A stretch of DNA of 47,476 nt from Bacteroidia bacterium (GTDB taxonomy: Bacteria > Bacteroidota > Bacteroidia > Bacteroidales > Prolixibacteraceae). Of this stretch, positions 26,478 through 34,941 are shown piece by piece (the first letter of the stretch is position 1; each line of letters starts with the position of its first letter). Under the pieces are notes generated by a model. It made no database searches. It saw nothing but the letters and a program-made list of their open reading frames with translations, and was not told where the DNA came from. Location of the stretch: the NCBI GenBank assembly GCA_026391315.1, contig JAPLDT010000015.1, positions 1 through 47,476 of the forward strand, given 5' to 3'. The translations under genes and the position numbers were made by a program.

Positions 26478-26660
26478 AAGAAACTGTTTAAAATTTATTT
26501 ATTCCATACCAAATTATATTTCTTTGTGAAACCTTTGTGTCTTTGAGACTTAGTGGCTATTTTTTTCTTGCCACAAAGACACTAAAACACAAAGGTTTCA
26601 CAAAGGATTTCGCGGGCAACACTAACTGAAAGAAATTTTAAAATTTTTAAACAGTTTCTT
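26478..26660. mobile_element. MITE-like element with TTTGTG hairpin core
   Basis: Terminal inverted repeats AAGAAACTGTTTAAAATTT (26478-26496) and its near-exact complement (26641-26660) bound a 183-base element. The core is a hairpin of CCTTTGTGTCTTTGAGAC against GACACTAAAACACAAAGG. No gene is inside and no clear target duplication was seen. It takes up much of the 495-base divergent gap between the acyl-activating fusion gene and acs. Confidence 0.65.
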
Positions 26661-26753
26661 CTAAGTAGATATAAGTAATTGAATGATTTAAATTAAAAAT
26701 CAAATATCTTCTTTAAAGTTTTTAAACAAAACTCAATTAAACCAATTTTTAAA

Positions 26754-28649
26754 ATGGAAAAAGGCGAAGAAAAAACACTCTTTTTACCTTCCCAGGAAGT
26801 TGTTAATCAGGCAAATGTAAAAGAGTACGATCAACTGTACCTGTATTCACTGGATCAACCCGAAGCCTTCTGGGCAGAACAGGCAGAACAGTTGTCCTGG
26901 TATAAAAAATGGGATAAAGTGCTGGATAAAAGCGATCCTCCATTTTTTAAATGGTTTGAAGGCGCCAAAACGAACATTATTTTGAACGCTATCGACCGGC
27001 ACCAAAGTTCTGCTACCAGAAATAAACTTGCGGTAATTTGGGAAGGAGAACCCGGCGACTCGAGAACCTACTCCTACCATGCCTTGAACCGCGAAGTTTC
27101 CCAGTTTGCCAATATCCTGAAAAGTATGGGGGTCAAAAAAGGTGATGTGGTGACCATTTATATGCCACAGATTCCCGAACAACTTTTTGCCATGCTGGCA
27201 TGCGCCAAAATTGGAGCTGCCCATAGCGTCGTTTACGGTGGATTCAGCCACGAAGCTCTGGCCGACCGAATCAACGATGCCAACAGTCGCGTTGTGATTA
27301 CGGCCGATGGTGGCTATAGAAGAGGTAAAGTGGTCGAGATGAAGAGTGTCGTCAACAAGGCGATGGAACTTTCGCCGACCATGGAAATTTGTATCACTGT
27401 CAAGCGCACAGGCATTGACGTTTACATGGAAAACGACAGGGATTACTGGTACCACGACCTGAAATCATTGCCGATCGCCTCCTCTAAATGCGAAACTGAA
27501 GTGATGGATTCGTCGGATATGCTTTTTCTGCTCTACACCTCCGGCTCGACAGGAAAGCCCAAAGCCCTGGTTCATACCCACGGGGGATACAGTGTTTACA
27601 CGGCCTCCACGCATAAAATGGTTTTTGACATCAAACCTGAAGACAGGTACTGGTGCGCGGCGGATCCGGGATGGATCACCGGCCACAGCTACATCGTTTA
27701 TGGTCCGCTGATAAATGGTTCTACCATCATGTTGTACGAAGGTGCTCCCAACCACCCCTATCCCGACAGATGGTGGAAGATGGTCGAAAAATATGGAATC
27801 AACATTCTCTATACCTCTCCAACCGCCATCCGTGGATTGATGCGTTTTGGCGATTCGTGGCCAAACCGCAACGACATTAGCTCGCTCAGACTGCTTGGGT
27901 CGGTAGGAGAGCCCATCAATGCAGAAGCCTGGAACTGGTTTCACAAAGTGGTAGGACGTGGAAAATGTCCCATCATGGATACCTGGTGGCAAACCGAAAC
28001 CGGAGGATTTGTCATTGCTCCGCTGCCCATTACCCCATTGAAACCGGGTTCTGCAACCAAACCTTTCTTCGGGAATGATCTGGCTGTTGTGGATGATGCC
28101 GGTAAAGAGGTTCCCAATGGAGAAGAGGGGACACTCGTGATCAAAACTCCCTGGCCGGGCATGGCCAAGTCGGTTTTTAATGATCCGCAACGCTTCATCG
28201 AAACATACTGGGAAAAATACAAAAAACAGGGTTGGTATCATACCGGCGATTCTGCCAAAAAGGATGAAGATGGCTACTTCTGGATCATCGGACGGAACGA
28301 CGATGTCATCAAGGTGAGTGGTTACCGGCTGGGATCTGCCGAAATTGAAGGAGTGATGGCACGCCATCCTGCCATTGCGGAGTCGGCTGCCATTGCACTG
28401 CCTCATAATTTGAAAGGGAATGCCATCCATATTACGGCAGTACTCAGAAGCAACTACAAACCGAGTAAGGAGCTGGAACATGAACTGATGGTGCACATGG
28501 AGGAACATCTTGGAAAAATTGCACGTCCCGAAGCCATTCAATTCGCCGATGTTCTGCCCAAAACCAGAAGCGGAAAAATCATGAGACGATTGCTTAAATC
28601 GAGAGCGTTGGGACTTCCCGATGGGGATTTGAGTACGATGGAAGAATAA
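26754..28649 (+). CDS. acs: Acetyl-CoA synthetase
   Basis: This 631-residue enzyme activates acetate to acetyl-CoA through acetyl-AMP. The N-terminus (QLYLYSLDQPEAFWAEQAEQLSW) is the ACS cap. It has the P-loop LYTSGSTGKPKALVHTHGGY, MDTWWQTETGG, YHTGDSAKKDEDGYFWIIGR and the C-terminal KTRSGKIMRR with the lysine that is acetylated for control in ACS enzymes. The conserved WWQTETG box supports acetate rather than longer acids. The length is near the 640-660 of typical Acs. It stands alone, followed by a long imperfect inverted repeat. Confidence 0.93.
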   Translation: MEKGEEKTLFLPSQEVVNQANVKEYDQLYLYSLDQPEAFWAEQAEQLSWYKKWDKVLDKSDPPFFKWFEGAKTNIILNAIDRHQSSATRNKLAVIWEGEPGDSRTYSYHALNREVSQFANILKSMGVKKGDVVTIYMPQIPEQLFAMLACAKIGAAHSVVYGGFSHEALADRINDANSRVVITADGGYRRGKVVEMKSVVNKAMELSPTMEICITVKRTGIDVYMENDRDYWYHDLKSLPIASSKCETEVMDSSDMLFLLYTSGSTGKPKALVHTHGGYSVYTASTHKMVFDIKPEDRYWCAADPGWITGHSYIVYGPLINGSTIMLYEGAPNHPYPDRWWKMVEKYGINILYTSPTAIRGLMRFGDSWPNRNDISSLRLLGSVGEPINAEAWNWFHKVVGRGKCPIMDTWWQTETGGFVIAPLPITPLKPGSATKPFFGNDLAVVDDAGKEVPNGEEGTLVIKTPWPGMAKSVFNDPQRFIETYWEKYKKQGWYHTGDSAKKDEDGYFWIIGRNDDVIKVSGYRLGSAEIEGVMARHPAIAESAAIALPHNLKGNAIHITAVLRSNYKPSKELEHELMVHMEEHLGKIARPEAIQFADVLPKTRSGKIMRRLLKSRALGLPDGDLSTMEE

Positions 28650-28669
28650 GAAATTTTGAAACAGAAGAT

Positions 28670-28790
28670 ATAGGTTGAGATAGAGAAATAGGTTGAAATA
28701 AATGGAAATAAATAGAAATTAGTTGGAATTCAACTCCAATCTATTTCAACATATTTCCATTTATTTCAACCTATTTCTATTTATAACCAT
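28670..28790. repeat. Long imperfect inverted repeat downstream of acs
   Basis: GGTTGAAATAAATGGAAATA and related text (28691-28720) pairs with TATTTCCATTTATTTCAACC (about 28750-28772) around a GAATTC centre at 28726-28731. It begins about 20 bases after the acs stop. It is low in complexity and could serve as a terminator or be a repeat remnant. Confidence 0.6.
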
Positions 28791-28868
28791 CTATTTCCAT
28801 TTATCTCGGTCAATTCCATTTTTTTTCATAATTTCAAGCGACCAAACAATTCTTAATCTTACTTTCCT

Positions 28869-30158
28869 ATGGCTAGAAGAATTATAGGAATTCATGAGAA
28901 GCTTCCAATACTGGAGAGCCTTCCGCTTAGCATTCAGCATTTGACGGCAATGTTTGGGGCCACCATCCTCGTCCCTATTCTTTTGGGGATTGACCCTGCC
29001 ATCGCTTTGCTGATGAATGGAGTCGGCACACTGATTTACTCCTGGGTTACCAAAGGAGGTATCCCCGCCTACCTCGGATCCAGTTTCGCGTTTATTGCTC
29101 CAACGTTATTGATTATCAGTACTTATGGAGGCTTCAGCAATGCGCAGAGTGGCTTTATCTTTTTTGGGTTCTTCTTTATTGCCATCTCCTATGTGGTGAA
29201 ACAATGGGGTATCAAATGGATCGATGTAGTCATGCCTCCTGCCGTAATGGGTGCAGTGGTGGCCATCATCGGGCTCGAATTGGCACCGGTAGCGGCACAA
29301 CAGTCGGGTCTCGCACCCTGGCCAACCGCCGTAGGACAAGTGGTTCAGCCCTTTACAGTAGCGCCAAATGTGCTGATGGTTTCCATGTTTACCCTGTTTG
29401 TCGGGATAGCCGGTACCGTTCTATTTAAGGGCTTTTTGCAGGTCATACCGATTCTTTTTGCCGTGGTAGCAGGTTATCTTCTGGCCTTTTTTATGGGGAT
29501 GGTGGATACAACGGCCATCAACAACGCTGACTGGATTGCTCTGCCGAAATTTCACGCTCCCGTTTTCAACCTGAGCGCCATCATCATCATCGCTCCGGCA
29601 TGTATTGTCGTACTCGCCGAACATATCAGCCACCTGATTGTGACCGGTAAAATTACGGGAGAGGATTTGATGAAGAAGCCCGGACTGCACCGTTCGCTCC
29701 TTGGCGATGGGATCAGTAACATGCTGTCGGGTCTTGCCGGTTCACCGCCAAACACTACTTACGGCGAGAACATCGGTGTGATGGCCGTCACAAGAGTCTA
29801 TTCCGTGTGGGTCATTCGCGGGGCTGCCCTGCTTGCCATTGCCTTTTCGTCCATTGGTAAGGTTTCAGCAGCCATTTCCACCATTCCGACTCCCGTGATG
29901 GGTGGAATCACCATTTTGCTCTATGGAGTAATTGCGGTTCAGGGTTTCAGGATGTTTGTGGAACAAAAAGTCGATTTCAGCAAGAACAGAAACATGGTCC
30001 TGGGTGCGATCACATTTGTGGTCGGAGTGAGTGGGGCAGCCATCAACATTGGTTCAGTACAACTCAAAGGTATGGCCTTCGCTGCCATCATTGGCATCGT
30101 ATTGTCATTGATATTCTGGCTTTTGGATAAATTTGGAATCATGAACAAGGACTCCTGA
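28869..30158 (+). CDS. uraA: NCS2 uracil/xanthine permease
   Basis: This 429-residue protein has about 12-14 membrane segments. It shows family text at the start (LPLSIQHLTAMFGATILVP), LGSSFAFIAP, MPPAVMGAVVAIIGLELAP and the conserved LLGDGISNMLSGLAGSPPNTTYGEN split across the QH/NxGxT-type motif region. NCS2 proteins take up uracil or purine bases with protons; the HLTAMFG and NTTYGENIGV boxes fit the UraA branch. The HD-domain gene follows after 2 bases, so they probably share a transcript and perhaps a nucleobase theme. Confidence 0.9.
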   Translation: MARRIIGIHEKLPILESLPLSIQHLTAMFGATILVPILLGIDPAIALLMNGVGTLIYSWVTKGGIPAYLGSSFAFIAPTLLIISTYGGFSNAQSGFIFFGFFFIAISYVVKQWGIKWIDVVMPPAVMGAVVAIIGLELAPVAAQQSGLAPWPTAVGQVVQPFTVAPNVLMVSMFTLFVGIAGTVLFKGFLQVIPILFAVVAGYLLAFFMGMVDTTAINNADWIALPKFHAPVFNLSAIIIIAPACIVVLAEHISHLIVTGKITGEDLMKKPGLHRSLLGDGISNMLSGLAGSPPNTTYGENIGVMAVTRVYSVWVIRGAALLAIAFSSIGKVSAAISTIPTPVMGGITILLYGVIAVQGFRMFVEQKVDFSKNRNMVLGAITFVVGVSGAAINIGSVQLKGMAFAAIIGIVLSLIFWLLDKFGIMNKDS

Positions 30159-30160
30159 TC

Positions 30161-30814
30161 ATGAATTTAGAAGAACAAAATATGCTTGATGCCTGTGCCA
30201 TTTATGTGAAGAAGGAGTTGGAGGATGGAGAAAAGGGTCACGATTGGTGGCATATCCAAAGGGTATGGCGTACGGCAGGATTAATCGCTGCTTCAGAGCC
30301 ATCTGACCGGTTTGTTATCGAGCTGGCAGCCTTGCTTCACGACATTGCCGATTCAAAATTTCATGGGGGCGATGAGGAGATTGGTCCTCGGAAAGCTGAA
30401 TCTTTTTTGAAATCCATGAATATTCAGCCATCCATCATTGAGCAAGTGGTGAATATTATTCGGCACATCTCTTTCAAGGGAGGAAATCATCTCGCGGGTT
30501 TTAACTCTCCAGAGCTACAGGTTGTTCAGGATGCCGACCGGTTGGATGCCATGGGCGCCATCGGTATCGCCAGGGCATTTCACTACGGAGGATATAAAAA
30601 CAGGTTGCTCTATCATCCGGATATTCAACCCAACATGAACATGACCAAGGAGGAGTACAAAAAAAGTGATGCCCCAACCATCAACCATTTCTACGAAAAA
30701 TTGTTATTGTTGAAAGATCGGATGAATACACCTACCGGGAAGTTCCTTGCCGAAAGGAGGCACGCATTTATGGAACAATTTTTGGCTGAGTTTCACAACG
30801 AATGGAATACATAA
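30161..30814 (+). CDS. HD-domain phosphohydrolase
   Basis: This 217-residue protein belongs to the YedJ-like HD superfamily. The metal-binding pattern is visible: GHDWWHIQRVW, then LLHDIADSKF (the HD pair), then DADRLDAMGAIGIARAF. Such enzymes hydrolyse phosphate esters of nucleotides or related compounds; the substrate is unknown. It starts 2 bases after the permease gene and is likely co-expressed. The length is typical. Confidence 0.9.
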   Translation: MNLEEQNMLDACAIYVKKELEDGEKGHDWWHIQRVWRTAGLIAASEPSDRFVIELAALLHDIADSKFHGGDEEIGPRKAESFLKSMNIQPSIIEQVVNIIRHISFKGGNHLAGFNSPELQVVQDADRLDAMGAIGIARAFHYGGYKNRLLYHPDIQPNMNMTKEEYKKSDAPTINHFYEKLLLLKDRMNTPTGKFLAERRHAFMEQFLAEFHNEWNT

Positions 30815-30880
30815 AATCATTGTCATTTCAGCTTTTGTGAATGGCATGTTCTAATCGACCTGAAAAATAAAATACTAAAT

Positions 30881-33526
30881 ATGAACAAATTGAGAAGATT
30901 TACACTGTCAATTTCCAATAAAATCTCAAAATTTTTCGGAGACCGGAGTCTCTCTTTCTCCTTTATCGGAGAGAATGGGAAATTGATTTTACAATCCATA
31001 TTTACGATTTTATCTATTGGTATTGGAATTTGGTTTTTCTATCACCAAAAGAATGAGTTGGTAGCGATCAATCAACTTCTGCGTTCGGCCGGATGGGAGC
31101 TGGTTTTGCTGGGATTGGGGCTTACTGTCTGTTACATCGTGATTCAGGGTTACATGTATGTTGCCTCTTTCGCTACTTTTCGTCACAAATTGCCATTGTT
31201 GATTGGAATCAAACTATTCCTGAAGCGCAATTTTATCAGTGTATTTCTCCCTGCTGGGGGGGTCTCTTCCCTCGCATTTTTCACCAGCGACATCGAAAGG
31301 CGGGGCATTTCTAAATTGAACATTCATTTTGCCTCCACGGTATATGGATTCGTTGGGATACTCTCTGTCGTTTTGGTTGGTGTACCCGCATTTGCATATG
31401 CCGTAGCCGATGGGGCGATCGGACAGGGGGAATGGATTGGACTATTGTCAGTAGTTCTTTTGCTGGGATTTGTCTACCTGGGTTTTCTCTCATTTTTAAA
31501 AAAGGGGCCGCTCTATCGCGGACTGATCCGCTTTTTCCCATCACTAGAGGAGCTGGTTGTGGAACTGGAGGATATGAAACTGAATAAGTTGCAGCTTTTG
31601 AAAACCCTCGCAATCTCCGTTGTAATTGAATTTGTCGGGATTGCCCATCTTTATGTGGCCATGATGGCGCTACATGTTCAACCCTCAATCTTTGTTGCGT
31701 TGCTTGGATACATCATCTCAGTCATTTTCCTGATTGTATCGCCATTTCTTCGGGGTCTTGGTGCAATAGAACTCTCGATGGCTTATGTATTGGTCCGGTA
31801 TGGATTTACAGATATCCAAGCTATTGCCATCACCTTTTTGTACCGCTTCTTCGAATTCTGGACGCCTTTGTTTGTCGGTGCTGCCACCTTCCTTCTGAAG
31901 ATCAACAAGCTGATTATGCGCATAGTTCCGGCATTGCTGCTTTTTGCACTTGGTATCGTCAATATCATATCTGTTTTGACTCCGGCCATTCACGAACGGG
32001 TTAGATGGCTTAAACATTTTATTCCCGTTGATGCGATAGAGGTATCGAACTATTTTGTGCTAGTCCTTGGATTGATCTTGCTGGTTACCGCCTCGTTTAT
32101 GTTAAAGGGCTTAAGATCTGCCTGGTGGGTTGCCGTTATTCTTACCGTTGTCTCATTTTTTGGAAACCTTACCAAAGCTGTCGACTATGAAGAGGCTTTG
32201 TTGGCCTTGTTTGTCCTTGCAGTGCTCATCTACACCCGTAAAGATTACTATATCAAAAATAATCCAAGGCTTAGAATTGTTGGAATACAGACGGCGCTGT
32301 TAAGCATTGCAGCAGTCATGGTTTACAGTGTGATAGGATTTTACTTTTTGGACAAAAAACATTTCAACATCGATTTCAGCCTGGGCGAATCCATCCAATA
32401 TGCACTTGAGAACTATTTTCTCATCGGCAGTAGCGATTTGATTCCATTGGACAAATTTGCTTCTAAATTTATTCTATCCATCAACGTCAGTGGTTTTCTT
32501 TCCCTGGCTTTCCTTTTTTATACCCTTATTCGTCCCTATTTTTTGAAGAATACCTGTACAAAAGAGGAACTGGAACGGCCCAACCGTCTGCTGAAAGAAT
32601 ATGGTAATTCCAGTCTTGATTATTTTAAGACTTACCAGGATAAGATGGTTTTTGAGCCAGAGGGAGTGGAAGCTTTTATCTCTTATCGGATTGCCGGAAA
32701 TTTTGCCGTAGTGCTTGAGAATCCCGTAGCCGGGAATGCTGAAGACATGAAAAAGTGCATCCGTTTGTTCGATCGCTTTTGTTATGAAAACGGATTGAAA
32801 AGCTTCTATTACAGGGTTCCACAGGAGTCGTTGTCCATATACAAAAGCTTGAAAAAGAAGTCGATGTTTCTTGGGCAGGAGGGAGTTGTCGATCTCAGCA
32901 AATTCTCCCTTGAAGGGGGATCGCGCAAATCCATCCGCAATGCCATATCCAAAGTGAAGGAGAGGGGTTACAAGATACTTTTTCATTTCCCTCCGATCAA
33001 AGACGGTCAGTTGCAAAAGATCAAATCTGTCTCTGATGAATGGTTGGCGGATACCGATCGTCGTGAAATCATCTTCTCTCAGGGGATGTTCGACTGGGAG
33101 GAGATGAAACAGCAGACCATCTTGACCGTAGAAAATTCGGAAGAAAAAGTAGTGGCCTTCCTGAATATAATTCCCGATTATGCGAAAAACGAATCTACTT
33201 ATGATTTGCTGCGTAAGACAAGTGACGCGCCCAATGGTGTGATGGATTTTATTCTGGTCGAAATGTTCAATTATCTTAAATCTGAAGGATTTGAAACGGT
33301 AAACCTTGGTTTTGCCCCAATGTCGGGACTCAAGGATCCAACTAATTTTTCGGAGAAGTCCATGAAATTTGCCTACGAAAAGATCAAAAGTTTTTCTCAA
33401 TACAAGGGGATGCGGGAATACAAGGAGAAATTTGCGACCATCTGGTACAACAAATACCTGATCTACCAGCATGATTATGACTTGACACAGATTCCTACCG
33501 CTCTGTCCAAAGTGATTAAAACATGA
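30881..33526 (+). CDS. MprF-like phosphatidylglycerol aminoacyltransferase/flippase
   Basis: This 881-residue protein has an N-terminal integral membrane part (about 30-540, some 13-14 hydrophobic helices) and a C-terminal cytosolic DUF2156 domain (about 560-881). Family text includes FLPAGGVSSLAFFTSDIERRG, split from NRLLKEYGNSSLDYF, YRVPQESL and FETVNLGFAPMSGL. MprF transfers lysine or another amino acid from tRNA to phosphatidylglycerol and flips the product, lowering surface negative charge. Which amino acid is used cannot be told. The next gene overlaps by 4 bases (ATGA) and encodes a VirJ/AcvB-like hydrolase, the known partner that cleaves lysyl-phosphatidylglycerol in some proteobacteria. 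Confidence 0.88.
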   Translation: MNKLRRFTLSISNKISKFFGDRSLSFSFIGENGKLILQSIFTILSIGIGIWFFYHQKNELVAINQLLRSAGWELVLLGLGLTVCYIVIQGYMYVASFATFRHKLPLLIGIKLFLKRNFISVFLPAGGVSSLAFFTSDIERRGISKLNIHFASTVYGFVGILSVVLVGVPAFAYAVADGAIGQGEWIGLLSVVLLLGFVYLGFLSFLKKGPLYRGLIRFFPSLEELVVELEDMKLNKLQLLKTLAISVVIEFVGIAHLYVAMMALHVQPSIFVALLGYIISVIFLIVSPFLRGLGAIELSMAYVLVRYGFTDIQAIAITFLYRFFEFWTPLFVGAATFLLKINKLIMRIVPALLLFALGIVNIISVLTPAIHERVRWLKHFIPVDAIEVSNYFVLVLGLILLVTASFMLKGLRSAWWVAVILTVVSFFGNLTKAVDYEEALLALFVLAVLIYTRKDYYIKNNPRLRIVGIQTALLSIAAVMVYSVIGFYFLDKKHFNIDFSLGESIQYALENYFLIGSSDLIPLDKFASKFILSINVSGFLSLAFLFYTLIRPYFLKNTCTKEELERPNRLLKEYGNSSLDYFKTYQDKMVFEPEGVEAFISYRIAGNFAVVLENPVAGNAEDMKKCIRLFDRFCYENGLKSFYYRVPQESLSIYKSLKKKSMFLGQEGVVDLSKFSLEGGSRKSIRNAISKVKERGYKILFHFPPIKDGQLQKIKSVSDEWLADTDRREIIFSQGMFDWEEMKQQTILTVENSEEKVVAFLNIIPDYAKNESTYDLLRKTSDAPNGVMDFILVEMFNYLKSEGFETVNLGFAPMSGLKDPTNFSEKSMKFAYEKIKSFSQYKGMREYKEKFATIWYNKYLIYQHDYDLTQIPTALSKVIKT

Positions 33527-34233
33527 AGCTTTTTTTTCTGATCCTGACCCTATTGTTTATTTCCGGCACTGCATCATTCGGATCTGTTGATATTTTTCAA
33601 AAGAGGTCCAACGGGGAATTGCCTTTGAAAGTGATTGAAAGCTCAATAGAATCGACCCTCCCGATGGTTATCTATATTTCCGGTGACGGAGGATGGAACA
33701 CTTTCAGCGAGTCTTTGTGCAACTATCTGTCTAAAAACGGATTTCCGGTAGTAATACTGAATGCCAAAAAATATTTTTGGGACCGGAAGACACCTGAGGA
33801 GACCGTTACAGATCTGGTAACCATTATCGAAGCCTATGGAACCAGGTGGAAACGCGACAAATTTATCCTGACCGGTTTCTCATTCGGAGCATCTCTCGTT
33901 CCATTTATAGTGAACCGGTTTCCGGCAGGAATTTCCGACAGACTCAGTTCCTCAATCATGATCAATCCGGATATGCTCTGCGATTTTGAGATCCATTTAT
34001 CTGATATGCTCAATATGGGCCCCTCAAAGGGTGATTTTGATGTGATCAGGGAGATGAAGTCCATCGACGCCAGGAAAACTACAATTTTCTTTGGCAGTGA
34101 TGAAAGTATTGATCTGCAGCAGACATTCCAAAAAACCGGGGCGAAAGTGCAAATTGTACCAGGAAACCACCATTTTGACGACGATTACGAAGCCTTGGCT
34201 GAGATGCTGGTGAAAGCGATGACGAAGAAATAA
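33523..34233 (+). CDS. VirJ/AcvB-like periplasmic hydrolase
   Basis: This 236-residue protein has a signal peptide (MKLFFLILTLLFISGTASFG). It has the VirJ/AcvB alpha/beta hydrolase text MVIYISGDGGW and the nucleophile elbow GFSFGASLVP (Ser in GxSxG). FGSDES and PGNHHFDDDY carry the likely Asp and His. In Agrobacterium and Rhizobium, AcvB hydrolyses lysyl-phosphatidylglycerol made by LpiA. Here the gene overlaps the mprF-like gene by 4 bases, so synthesis and turnover of the lipid are probably coupled. The length matches the VirJ single-domain form. Confidence 0.87.
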   Translation: MKLFFLILTLLFISGTASFGSVDIFQKRSNGELPLKVIESSIESTLPMVIYISGDGGWNTFSESLCNYLSKNGFPVVILNAKKYFWDRKTPEETVTDLVTIIEAYGTRWKRDKFILTGFSFGASLVPFIVNRFPAGISDRLSSSIMINPDMLCDFEIHLSDMLNMGPSKGDFDVIREMKSIDARKTTIFFGSDESIDLQQTFQKTGAKVQIVPGNHHFDDDYEALAEMLVKAMTKK

Positions 34234-34286
34234 GGCAAAGAGCAGCGAGCGAAGGGTAGTGATTAGCTGATGTGATGATTTGATAA

Positions 34287-34312
34287 TGTGGAAATTGGGA
34301 AATGTGAAAATG
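34287..34312. repeat. GGAAATTGGGAAATGTG repeat
   Basis: A short relative of the repeat at 11150-11192, about 54 bases after the VirJ-like stop. It is followed by CCCTGAGCGAAG/GTCGAAGGG text at 34320-34362, a form of a widely dispersed bacterial repeat (compare 39193-39211 and 39241-39267). Confidence 0.55.
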
Positions 34313-34418
34313 CAACAGGTCCTTGAGCGAGGTGGTCCCTGAGCGAAGTCGAAGGGTCGAAGGGCCGAATTTATTTCTTTAATTTGTGAAACATCTTAAT
34401 ACGAATTATAGTTGAATT

Positions 34419-34518
34419 GGAATAGCCATGATTTGTCAATCACTTATCGAAATGAAAATAATCCTCATGGCTATTCCATCTGGCAATTAAAAAACAAATT
34501 ATTTACTGATGAAATAAA
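34419..34518. repeat. Two-hairpin dispersed element, copy B
   Basis: GGAATAGCCATGA (34419-34431) pairs perfectly with TCATGGCTATTCC (34465-34477). The loop contains CGAAATGA (34448-34455). CATCTGGCAA is at 34477-34486 and GATGAAATAA at 34508-34517. Block order and spacing match copy A at 9829-9924. It ends 5 bases before the likely start of the haem-binding gene. Confidence 0.6.
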
Positions 34519-34522
34519 AAAC

Positions 34523-34921
34523 ATGATAGCGACAAAATCAAAAATGTTCAAAATGACTGGAAGGTTAGGTATAATAACTGCCACTTTATTTTGTGCCGGA
34601 TCGGCATTTGGTCAGGATCCTGCGAAGAAGGACTCTGTCTCTACAATACCTGCCGAAGTCATGACAGTGATCAAACCCTCCTGCATGCCCTGCCATTCAA
34701 ACGAAGGAAGGGATAAGCCAAAAGCCAAGGTGAATTTTTCTGTTTGGGAGCAATACAATCCTATGGAAAAGACGATGCTTGCAGCCTCTATCCTGGACGA
34801 AGTGAAAAAAGGGAGTATGCCCCCCAAAGGTTTTCTGAAATCGCATCCCGAAGTTGCACTCAGCGAAACTCAGATCGCGCAGATAGCTCAATGGTGCGAA
34901 TCATTAAAAGCCAAACCATAA
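34523..34921 (+). CDS. Secreted haem-binding (cytochrome c-like) protein
   Basis: About 132 residues from the ATG at 34523; ATGs at 34544 and 34553 are also possible. The start at 34412 would place repeat sequence in the protein. A signal peptide (about MTGRLGIITATLFCAGSAFG) precedes one CxxCH motif (CMPCHSNEG), which fits covalent haem c attachment in the periplasm. The MPPKGF text after it could supply the axial Met. The family is the small haem-binding domain common in Bacteroidota. Its redox partner is unknown. It lies 20 bases before the MATE gene. Confidence 0.8.
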   Translation: MIATKSKMFKMTGRLGIITATLFCAGSAFGQDPAKKDSVSTIPAEVMTVIKPSCMPCHSNEGRDKPKAKVNFSVWEQYNPMEKTMLAASILDEVKKGSMPPKGFLKSHPEVALSETQIAQIAQWCESLKAKP

Positions 34922-34941
34922 TCTAACTGTCTCTCCTTTTC

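Noticed and set aside
27465-28541. Long open frame of 358 codons on the minus strand
   Set aside because: It lies entirely antisense to acs, and its translation (Cys/His/Phe-rich, no domains) is typical of an antisense shadow.
32474-33472. Open frame of 332 codons on the minus strand
   Set aside because: Antisense to the conserved DUF2156 domain of the MprF-like gene; no motif or start signal.
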